Assembly (NCBI RefSeq): GCF_030646015.1
Contig: NZ_JAUSLT010000164.1
Location: 1 to 64,000, forward strand
Length of the DNA: 64,000 bases
Direction of reading: 5' to 3'
DNA from: Bradyrhizobium sp.
Lineage (GTDB): Bacteria > Pseudomonadota > Alphaproteobacteria > Rhizobiales > Xanthobacteraceae
Within the stretch, counting starts at the first letter, position 1, and each line of letters starts with the position of its first letter. This document shows, piece after piece, positions 1 to 7,389 of this stretch. The position numbers were made by a program, and so were the translations under genes. Below the pieces are notes generated by a model that saw only the letters and a list, made by a program, of their open reading frames with translations, made no database searches and had not been told where the DNA came from.

Positions 1-2
1 AA

Positions 3-1475
3 GGCCGGCTCGGCAAGACGCTGCGCACCGAGGACGTCGACGGCGAGAAGGTCACCGTCACCGGCTCCTGGGATTCCGAAGAGGAAGCCCGCGCCATTGG
101 CGAGGAAATCGAGCAGCTGCAGCGCGACGGCCACAAGCTCAACGACATCGCGATCCTGGTGCGGGCCTCGTTCCAGATGCGCGAATTCGAAGACCGTTTT
201 GTCACGCTCGGCCTGCCCTACCGCGTGATCGGCGGCCCCCGCTTCTACGAGCGCGCCGAAGTCCGTGACGCGCTGGCCTATTTGCGGGTGATCAACTCGC
301 CGGCCGACGACCTCGCCTTCGAGCGCATCGTCAATGTGCCGAAGCGCGGCCTCGGCGACGCCACCGTGCAGATGCTGCACGATCACGCCCGCAAGCGCCG
401 CATGCCGCTGTTCGAGGCCGCGCGCGCCGTGGTCGAGACCGACGAGCTGAAGCCGAAGGCGCGCGGCTCGCTGCGCGGCCTGATCGCCAGTTTCGATCGC
501 TGGCGGGTGCAGCGCGAGGTGACCTCGCACACCGAACTCGCCGAAATCGTGCTCGACGAGAGCGGCTATACCGAGATGTGGCAGAAGGACCGCTCCGCCG
601 ACGCCGCCGGCCGGCTGGAAAACCTCAAGGAGCTGGTGCGCTCGATGGAGGAATTCGAGAACCTGCAGGGTTTTCTCGAACACATCTCGCTGGTGATGGA
701 CCGCGACGGCGGCGCCGAGGACGACGCGGTGTCGCTGATGACGCTGCATTCGGCCAAGGGGCTGGAATTCGACAATGTGTTCCTGCCGGGCTGGGAGGAA
801 GGCCTGTTTCCGAGCCAGCGCACCCTCGACGAACAGGGCCGCGCCGGGCTGGAAGAAGAACGCCGCCTCGCCCATGTCGGCATCACGCGGGCGCGCCGCC
901 GCGCCAAACTCTACTTTGCCACCAACCGGCGGATCCACGGCACGTGGTCGACCACGATCCCGTCGCGCTTCCTCGATGAATTGCCGGCGCACAATGTCGA
1001 GATCACGGAATCCAAGGGCGGCTCCGGCTGGGGCGGCAGCAGCGGCTACGGGCCGTCGCGCTTCGACAACGTCGAATCCTTCGGCTCCAGCTATTCGACG
1101 CCGGGCTGGCAGCGCGCCCAGGCCAACCGCACCCGCAACCAGAATGGCGGCCGCGGCGGCGGCCAGGCCGGCGGCGGTTTCAACGAAAGCCAGTCGCCGT
1201 TTTCAAGTTCGCGCAGCGATACTTCAAGTTCGCGCAGCGATGCTTCAAGCTCGCGTAGCAGCGGCTTCTCCGCCAAGCGCGGCCCGATGACCATCGAGGG
1301 CGAGCTGATCGCGAAATCCACCGGCACCACTTCCGAGTTCACCCTGGCCGACCGCGTGTTTCACCAGAAATTCGGCTACGGCACCGTGGTGAAAATCGAC
1401 GGCAACAAGCTCACCATCGCGTTCGAAAAGGCCGGCGAGAAGAAGGTGGTCGATAGTTTCGTGGAGCGGGTGTAG
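3..1475 (+). CDS. UvrD/PcrA-family ATP-dependent DNA helicase, C-terminal part (truncated at window start)
   Basis: Frame is open upstream of the listed ATG at 159 to the window edge; helicase motifs MTLHSAKGLEFDNVFLPGWEEGLFP and EEERRLAHVGITRAR; C-terminal KFGYGTVVKIDGNKLTIAFEKAGEKKV domain as in UvrD/PcrA. Confidence 0.95.
   Translation, partial: GRLGKTLRTEDVDGEKVTVTGSWDSEEEARAIGEEIEQLQRDGHKLNDIAILVRASFQMREFEDRFVTLGLPYRVIGGPRFYERAEVRDALAYLRVINSPADDLAFERIVNVPKRGLGDATVQMLHDHARKRRMPLFEAARAVVETDELKPKARGSLRGLIASFDRWRVQREVTSHTELAEIVLDESGYTEMWQKDRSADAAGRLENLKELVRSMEEFENLQGFLEHISLVMDRDGGAEDDAVSLMTLHSAKGLEFDNVFLPGWEEGLFPSQRTLDEQGRAGLEEERRLAHVGITRARRRAKLYFATNRRIHGTWSTTIPSRFLDELPAHNVEITESKGGSGWGGSSGYGPSRFDNVESFGSSYSTPGWQRAQANRTRNQNGGRGGGQAGGGFNESQSPFSSSRSDTSSSRSDASSSRSSGFSAKRGPMTIEGELIAKSTGTTSEFTLADRVFHQKFGYGTVVKIDGNKLTIAFEKAGEKKVVDSFVERV
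1202..1264 (+). repeat. Three tandem copies of a 21-nt in-frame repeat (ttcaagttcgcgcagcgat[ac/gc])
   Basis: Copies at 1202-1222, 1223-1243 and a diverged copy at 1244-1264; encodes SSSRSD-T/A-SSSRSD-like repeats. Confidence 0.9.
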
Positions 1476-1539
1476 TTCACACTTAACACGGGCTGGCCGG
1501 CCCTAGCCTTCCGTCATATGATTCGATGGGAGGCGCTTC

Positions 1540-1734
1540 ATGTTGACCAACAGCCGCGACATTGTTCGCCGCCTGGAGCGGGAGGGATGGACACTTGTTC
1601 GCGTCACCGGCTCCCATCACGTTTTCAAGAATCCTGCCTCCGGTGAAACAGTGGTGGTTCCGCACCCCAAGAAGGACTTGGGAAAAGGCCTCGTCCGTGC
1701 CATTTATAAGGGCGCAGGATGGAAGCCTGACTGA
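1540..1734 (+). CDS. hicA: HicA-family mRNA interferase toxin
   Basis: 64 aa; GWTLVRVTGSHHVFKNPASGETVVVPHPKKDLGKGLVRAIYKGAG matches the HicA dsRBD-like fold with catalytic His (GSHH). Confidence 0.93.
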   Translation: MLTNSRDIVRRLEREGWTLVRVTGSHHVFKNPASGETVVVPHPKKDLGKGLVRAIYKGAGWKPD

Positions 1735-1741
1735 GATAGCC

Positions 1742-2032
1742 ATGGCCCACTACATCGCCATCATTGAGGATGCTGGACCGGACCACGCTGTGGGCGTCTG
1801 GTTTCCGGACCTGCCCGGCTGCACCTCCGCAGGCGACGATATTGACGAAGCATTGCGCAACGCGCCGGAAGCTTTGGAACTGTATGCCGAAAGCTTCGAG
1901 GCGGACGGCAAGCCGATGCCTCGCCCGCGAACCTTGACGGAGCTGAAATCCGATCCGGAAATCGCCGACGACATCAAGACCTACATGGTCGCGCTCATCG
2001 AACTTCCCGCTCGCGCCCATGCGGCGGAGTGA
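1742..2032 (+). CDS. hicB: HicB-family antitoxin (first copy)
   Basis: ATG at 1742 in the 1562-2032 ORF; 96 aa; VGVWFPDLPGCTSAGDDIDEAL motif; starts just after the hicA stop. Confidence 0.9.
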   Translation: MAHYIAIIEDAGPDHAVGVWFPDLPGCTSAGDDIDEALRNAPEALELYAESFEADGKPMPRPRTLTELKSDPEIADDIKTYMVALIELPARAHAAE

Positions 2033-2043
2033 GGAACAACGCG

Positions 2044-2337
2044 ATGCCGAAGTACGTCGCATTGGTCCACAAGGAATCCGACGGCTGCTACGGGGTGTCG
2101 TTTCCCGATCTTCCGGGGGTGATCACCGGCGGTGACACTTTCGACGAAGCCATGGAGGAGGCCGCTGACGTGCTGCAGTTTGCGGCTGAAGGCTGGATCA
2201 ATCCCGACGGTTCGACGGGCTTCAAGCCGCCAAGCACCATCGAGCAGCTGCGCAGTGATCCGGAATTTCTGGAGGATGCGAAGGACGCGGTGATCGCGTT
2301 TGTCGAATTTCCCGCCGACGCCCCAGCGGCCGATTGA
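2044..2337 (+). CDS. HicB-like antitoxin (second, tandem copy)
   Basis: ATG at 2044 preceded by GAGGAAC; MPKYVALVHKESDGCYGVSFPDLPGVITGGDTFDEAM, HicB-like; 11 nt after the first hicB stop. Confidence 0.88.
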   Translation: MPKYVALVHKESDGCYGVSFPDLPGVITGGDTFDEAMEEAADVLQFAAEGWINPDGSTGFKPPSTIEQLRSDPEFLEDAKDAVIAFVEFPADAPAAD

Positions 2338-2425
2338 GTTCCTGTCCGGCCTCGACGGGTGACGTTGCGTACTCAAAATGGCAGTCGATCATTTCGTCGG
2401 GCCCGTCTAACATCCGGACCAAGCC

Positions 2426-3175
2426 TTGATCGGGGGCGATGACTTGTTCGGCTGGTTGCATTCGAAAGTGCAGAAGAGCCCGGCGGCGAAGCAACCGCCG
2501 GCGGGTCTCGCTCAACCTGACACGCTGCTCGAAGACCTGCGCCAGCGCGTCCCCCGCTATCTCGCCGATATCGACCAGGGCAAACTGATCTATCCCGCCT
2601 GCAAGCGGACGCTGGCGGATGCGGCCGGCGATGTCGGCTCGGTCTGGGATCACACAAGGCTGGAAGCCATGCAGTATGTGATCGCGGTGCTGGGTGGCGA
2701 ATTCGGGCTGCTGACCGATGCCGCCCGTCAGCTCGACATGATCGACGGCTTTCTGTTCCAGCGTCCGCATGAAAACACCGTGATCGATTTCACCGGCACC
2801 GCGACGGTGGATTTTTCGATTGCCATCCTGGCCGGCCTCAACTGGCTGACCCACTGCGCCGAGCTGGCGGGCGTTCCGCTGGCGCAGCAGACCGGAACGC
2901 TGCGCCATTTCAGAAAGCTCGTCACATTGGCGCAACGATGGTGGCTGACGGAAGGCGCCAATGAGCGCTGCGGGCAGATGCTTGCCGACGGAGAGCAACC
3001 ACCGTTGATGCTCCATCTGGTCTGGTCCGAGTACACGCGGCTCGCCAAACAGATCGCCGCCGCCGCAATCCTTGGTGGCTCGATCGACCGTTCGGCGCAA
3101 CTGGTGGCGCTGCCCCCCGACCTCATCCCGCGTTTCGAGGCCGCCGGGGATCCGGGCGATCTCGCGAATATTTGA
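2426..3175 (+). CDS. Hypothetical protein
   Basis: 249-aa ORF with plausible composition; predicted TTG start (start uncertain); no family recognised. Confidence 0.6.
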   Translation: MIGGDDLFGWLHSKVQKSPAAKQPPAGLAQPDTLLEDLRQRVPRYLADIDQGKLIYPACKRTLADAAGDVGSVWDHTRLEAMQYVIAVLGGEFGLLTDAARQLDMIDGFLFQRPHENTVIDFTGTATVDFSIAILAGLNWLTHCAELAGVPLAQQTGTLRHFRKLVTLAQRWWLTEGANERCGQMLADGEQPPLMLHLVWSEYTRLAKQIAAAAILGGSIDRSAQLVALPPDLIPRFEAAGDPGDLANI

Positions 3176-3317
3176 ACGGACGTTTTCAGCGGACGCAGCG
3201 ATTGCGCGAAGCCCCGAACGTTCCTATCTGTGGCTGCTCGCCCCTCCTCTGCCCCAGGCGCGCCGCGGTGCGGCCTCAGCCCTTTCCGCATTTCCTATCC
3301 GGATTTCATAGCCCCGC

Positions 3318-4241
3318 ATGACTCCCATCATCTCCGTTGCAAATCTGTCGAAGACCTATGGCTCCGGTTTCAAGGCGCTCAACGGCATCAACCTCGAGAT
3401 CAAGCGCGGCGAGATTTTCGCGCTGCTGGGGCCGAACGGCGCCGGCAAGACCACGCTGATCAGCATCATCTGCGGCATCGCCAATCTGAGCGAAGGCCGC
3501 GTCACCGTCGACGGCCATGACATCAACAGGGATTATCGCGCGGCGCGCTCGATGATCGGGCTGGTGCCGCAGGAGCTGCACACCGATGCGTTTGAATCGG
3601 TGTGGGCCACCGTCAGCTTCAGCCGCGGCCTGTTCGGCAAGCCGAAGAACCCCGCCCATATCGAAAAGGTGCTGAAGGACCTGTCGCTGTGGGACAAGAA
3701 GGATTCCAAGATCGTCACCCTGTCCGGCGGCATGAAGCGCCGGGTGATGATCGCGAAAGCGCTGTCGCACGAGCCGCAGATCCTGTTTCTCGACGAGCCG
3801 ACCGCGGGCGTCGACGTCGAATTGCGCAAGGGCATGTGGGAAGTGGTGCGGGCGCTGCAGGCCTCCGGCGTCACCATCATCCTGACCACGCATTACATCG
3901 AAGAGGCCGAGGAGATGGCCGACCGGATCGGCGTCATCAACAAGGGCGAGATCATCCTGGTCGAGGAGAAAGCCGGCCTGATGCAGAAGCTCGGCAAGAA
4001 GCACTTGAAGCTGCATCTGCAAAGCAAGGTCGATGCGATTCCTGCCAGCCTCGCGGCCTATGGCCTCGAACTGTCCGACGATGGCCGCACCGTGACCTAT
4101 GATTACGACACCAGGGGCGAACGCACCGGCATCACCAGCCTGCTCAGCGACCTCCGTGCCGCCGGCATCCGCATCTCCGATCTCGATACCAGCCAGTCGT
4201 CGCTGGAAGACATTTTTGTCAGTTTGGTGAAGGCGTCATGA
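3318..4241 (+). CDS. ABC transporter ATP-binding protein (ABC-2 type exporter)
   Basis: Walker [10 protein letters not shown], signature LSGGMKRRV, Walker [11 protein letters not shown]. Confidence 0.96.
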   Translation: MTPIISVANLSKTYGSGFKALNGINLEIKRGEIFALLGPNGAGKTTLISIICGIANLSEGRVTVDGHDINRDYRAARSMIGLVPQELHTDAFESVWATVSFSRGLFGKPKNPAHIEKVLKDLSLWDKKDSKIVTLSGGMKRRVMIAKALSHEPQILFLDEPTAGVDVELRKGMWEVVRALQASGVTIILTTHYIEEAEEMADRIGVINKGEIILVEEKAGLMQKLGKKHLKLHLQSKVDAIPASLAAYGLELSDDGRTVTYDYDTRGERTGITSLLSDLRAAGIRISDLDTSQSSLEDIFVSLVKAS

Positions 4242-4999
4242 ATTTCAGGGCTGTCCGCGCCATCTACCTGTTCGAAATGGCGCGCACCTGGCGCACGCTG
4301 CTGCAGAGCATCGTCTCGCCGGTGGTTTCGACCTCGCTGTACTTCGTGGTGTTCGGCGCCGCGATCGGCTCGCGCATCGCCGAGGTCGAGGGTGTCAGCT
4401 ACGGCACCTTCATCGTGCCGGGGCTGGTGATGCTGTCGGTGCTGACCCAGAGCATCGCCAACGCCTCGTTCGGCATCTACTTCCCGAAATTCGTCGGCAC
4501 CATCTACGAGCTGTTGTCGGCGCCGGTTTCGTATTTCGAGATCGTGCTCGGCTATGTCGGCGCCGCCGCCACCAAGTCGATCATCCTCGGCCTGATCATT
4601 CTCGCCACCGCAGCACTTTTCGTGCCGCTGCACATCATGCATCCCTGGTGGATGCTGACCTTCCTGGTGCTGACCGCGGTGACCTTCAGCCTGTTCGGCT
4701 TCATCATCGGCATCTGGGCCGACGGCTTCGAGAAGCTGCAGATGATCCCGATGCTGGTGGTGACGCCGCTGACCTTCCTCGGCGGCAGCTTCTACTCGGT
4801 CAACATGCTGCCGGAGGGCTGGCGCACCATCACGCTGCTCAACCCCGTGGTCTATCTGATCTCAGGCTTCCGCTGGAGCTTTTATGAGATCGCCGACGTC
4901 AGCATCGGCCTCAGCGTCGGCATGACGCTGGGCTTCCTCGCCGTCTGCATGGTCGCGGTGTGGTGGATCTTCAAGACCGGGTACCGGCTGAAGAACTGA
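4238..4999 (+). CDS. ABC-2 type transporter permease
   Basis: Overlaps the ATPase stop (ATGA); multiple TM segments; ABC-2 signature region [35 protein letters not shown]. Confidence 0.95.
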   Translation: MNFRAVRAIYLFEMARTWRTLLQSIVSPVVSTSLYFVVFGAAIGSRIAEVEGVSYGTFIVPGLVMLSVLTQSIANASFGIYFPKFVGTIYELLSAPVSYFEIVLGYVGAAATKSIILGLIILATAALFVPLHIMHPWWMLTFLVLTAVTFSLFGFIIGIWADGFEKLQMIPMLVVTPLTFLGGSFYSVNMLPEGWRTITLLNPVVYLISGFRWSFYEIADVSIGLSVGMTLGFLAVCMVAVWWIFKTGYRLKN

Positions 5000-5020
5000 A
5001 TACTGCTCGCACAAACTCCG

Positions 5021-5043
5021 CTGTCATCGCCTCGCAATGACGG
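5021..5043. repeat. Short remnant resembling the GTCATTGCGAG...CTCGCAATGACG repeat family
   Basis: ctgtcatcgcctcgcaatgacgg shares CTCGCAATGACGG with the full elements at 16589 and 50303. Confidence 0.5.
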
Positions 5044-5049
5044 AGTGAT

Positions 5050-5367
5050 TCACCGATAGCAGTGAAACCGATCACGGCGGTCATAGTAGCCGCGGCAGCG
5101 ATGGCCGCGGTCGTTGATCCCGAACACGCCTTTGACGGCGCCCATGGCGCCGCCGACACCGGCGCCGACCGCGCCACCCACCACGCCGCCGACCGGGCCG
5201 GCGATCCGGTTGCCCTCGCGTGAACCTTCCTGCGCGCCGCGCACGATGCCCTGGGCGTTGCCGAAACTCGGCATGGCAAGCAGCGCGAGGAGGATCGCCG
5301 CCACCGCCAGAATGAATTTTGCCGGCAGACCGGCCGGCAAAGCGGCAGTGCGGATTTTCGTCTTCAT
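5050..5367 (-). CDS. Small exported glycine-zipper protein
   Basis: Internal Met start MKTKIRTAALPAGLPAKFILAVAAILLALLAMPSFGNAQG (signal peptide), then GGVVGGAVGAGVGGAMGAVKGVFG. Confidence 0.75.
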   Translation of the reverse strand: MKTKIRTAALPAGLPAKFILAVAAILLALLAMPSFGNAQGIVRGAQEGSREGNRIAGPVGGVVGGAVGAGVGGAMGAVKGVFGINDRGHRCRGYYDRRDRFHCYR

Positions 5368-5664
5368 CTGAATTCCTCGATGCTGGCCGCGACGGACCGA
5401 CCGGGCGGGAATGTGTAACGCCGCTGCGGCCGAAAGGTTGCCTCGCCAAGGCGAAACCACGGCGGGACCGCCGCCAATCAGCGAAAATTGCGTCGACACG
5501 CCGGATTTGGCCGTGCCATCGCCATGCTGGCGCCCTGCGGCCCATTAACGATGGCCTCGCAGGTGGCTGGAACCTTCAGCGGATTCCGGGCATATTGATG
5601 CTGGGGGACGGCGAGAGCGGCGTGCAGTGGCACGGGATTTCTGGGCCTGGAGGCCAAAGGTAAA

Positions 5665-6483
5665 ATGCGTTGCTTCCTCATTGCCGTCACCGGTCTGTTG
5701 CTGTTCCTGAGCGGCGCTGCGCAGGCCAAAATCGCCATCACCGTCGACAAGAATGCGCAGCTGATGACCGTCGCGGTCGACGGCGTCGAGCGCTACCGGT
5801 GGCCGGTATCGAGCGGCCTGCCCGCCTATGAGACCCCGAACGGCAGTTTCAAGACCTTCCGGATGGAGGAAGACCACTACTCCAAGGAATTCGACGACGC
5901 GCCGATGCCGCACGCGATCTTCTTCACCAAGCTCGGCCATGCCATTCACGGCACCGATTCCGTGAACCGACTCGGCAACCCGGCCTCGCATGGCTGCGTG
6001 CGGCTGTCGCGCGCCAACGCCGCGACGCTGTATGCGCTGGTGCAAAAGGACGGCGTGCTCAACGCCACCGTCACGCTGACCGGCTCCTCGCAGATAGCCC
6101 TGGCGCGCAACCCGCGGCCCCGCGCCAACACCGCCGTGGCGCGTCGCGAAGCGGCCCCGCAATTCAACTCCGCCGGCGATCCGATCGTACTGGCGCCACG
6201 GCCGGGCATACCCGGCGAGGTCGCGCCGCGGGTCGAACAGCAAGTGCAGCCGCACGTCCAGCCCCAGGTGCAGGCCGACGATGGCTACATCTATCCGGCC
6301 GACGGCTCTTCCAACGAGGCGCGCTATCCGGCGCTGCGCAGCCGGCGCGTCTATGGGGCGCAGGTCTATCCGCGCGAGCAATATTACCAGGATCGCGGCT
6401 ATGCGCCGCAATACGCGCCGCAGGGCTATTACCAGCCGCGGCAGCAATATCAGCCGCGCGGCCTGTTCACCTATCAGGACTGA
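5665..6483 (+). CDS. L,D-transpeptidase (YkuD domain)
   Basis: Signal peptide; catalytic motif HGTDSVNRLGNPASHGCVRLSRANA; low-complexity Tyr/Gln-rich tail. Confidence 0.95.
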   Translation: MRCFLIAVTGLLLFLSGAAQAKIAITVDKNAQLMTVAVDGVERYRWPVSSGLPAYETPNGSFKTFRMEEDHYSKEFDDAPMPHAIFFTKLGHAIHGTDSVNRLGNPASHGCVRLSRANAATLYALVQKDGVLNATVTLTGSSQIALARNPRPRANTAVARREAAPQFNSAGDPIVLAPRPGIPGEVAPRVEQQVQPHVQPQVQADDGYIYPADGSSNEARYPALRSRRVYGAQVYPREQYYQDRGYAPQYAPQGYYQPRQQYQPRGLFTYQD

Positions 6484-6515
6484 CGCGCCTCATTATGCCT
6501 CCGGCTGAAATGAAA

Positions 6516-6539
6516 GAGGCCGCCAAGCGAGGCGGCCTC
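6516..6539. terminator. Bidirectional hairpin between convergent genes
   Basis: GAGGCCGCC-aagcga-GGCGGCCTC perfect 9-bp stem between the L,D-transpeptidase stop (6483) and the minus-strand gene end (6563). Confidence 0.7.
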
Positions 6540-6562
6540 CATTCATGTGATCGGGATATCGA

Positions 6563-6787
6563 TCAGCGCCAGCCGCGGTGGCGGCCTCTGCTCCAGCCGT
6601 AGTGATGGCCGCGACCGCCGCGTCGCATGTGGTAGCCCCGTCCATGGCCGTGGCCCGCAAGCACAACCGAACCATCGGTTTCGCTCACCAGCGTGTTCGC
6701 CGCCACGCGCGGCATGGCGGAGGCCGACAGCGTCGGCATGGCCGCAAATGCACAGGCGGCGAAGCCAATCAGCAGTAAACCTTTCAT
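6563..6787 (-). CDS. Small exported Gly/His/Arg-rich protein
   Basis: MKGLLLIGFAACAFAAMPTLSASA signal peptide; tail GHGHGRGYHMRRGGRGHHYGWSRGRHRGWR. Confidence 0.7.
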   Translation of the reverse strand: MKGLLLIGFAACAFAAMPTLSASAMPRVAANTLVSETDGSVVLAGHGHGRGYHMRRGGRGHHYGWSRGRHRGWR

Positions 6788-6951
6788 TTTGGAATCTTTC
6801 CTGAAGGCCGCGTCAGCGCGGCATGAGCGCAATGGGCGAGAGGCTGCCGGGTTCCGGCTGCGCTGGCGTCGTCGTGAGAACAATGAGCGACATTGGCGGT
6901 TCGGGCGCGCTTGTGATCAATATTGCTCACATCTCACCGCGCAAAACGAAA

Positions 6952-6980
6952 CGGCCCCGGCGCGCAATGCGCCGAGGCCG
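6952..6980. terminator. Stem-loop, likely terminator of the 6998-7303 minus-strand gene
   Basis: CGGCCccGGCGC-gcaat-GCGCCgaGGCCG just beyond the stop codon. Confidence 0.55.
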
Positions 6981-6997
6981 CCATATCAGTATATAGC

Positions 6998-7303
6998 TCA
7001 GTAACGGCCGGAGCCGATGCCGACGCTGACGCCGGGCGCGCGGATGGCGACGCCGCCGCGATCATGGCCGCGATTGCGATGGCCATAATGGCGACCGCGG
7101 TCATAACCGTAGGATTCCCGGACGATAACGCGGCGCTGGCTACGCTCGCGCCAGCAGCGGCCGTTCTCGTTGCAGACCATGCGGACCTGTTCGATGTTGC
7201 TGTCAGGCAGCGCCGTGATGCCGTTCGACATCGGGGCCGCGAAAGCAGAGGTGGCAAGCAGCGCGCCTGCGCCGGCCATGAGTGATATTGCGAGCTTTTT
7301 CAT
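6998..7303 (-). CDS. Small exported protein with Arg/His/Gly-rich C-terminus
   Basis: Start at MKKLAISLMAGAGALLATSAFAAP (signal peptide) within the longer 6998-8971 ORF; two Cys (VCNENGRCWRE). Confidence 0.75.
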   Translation of the reverse strand: MKKLAISLMAGAGALLATSAFAAPMSNGITALPDSNIEQVRMVCNENGRCWRERSQRRVIVRESYGYDRGRHYGHRNRGHDRGGVAIRAPGVSVGIGSGRY

Positions 7304-7389
7304 TGTGGTCTCCGGTTGATTGTGTCGGGCAGCCAACAGACTCAACCGTGAATGGTTCCGCGCAAGACGAAGTAATCGTCGATCCGGAC

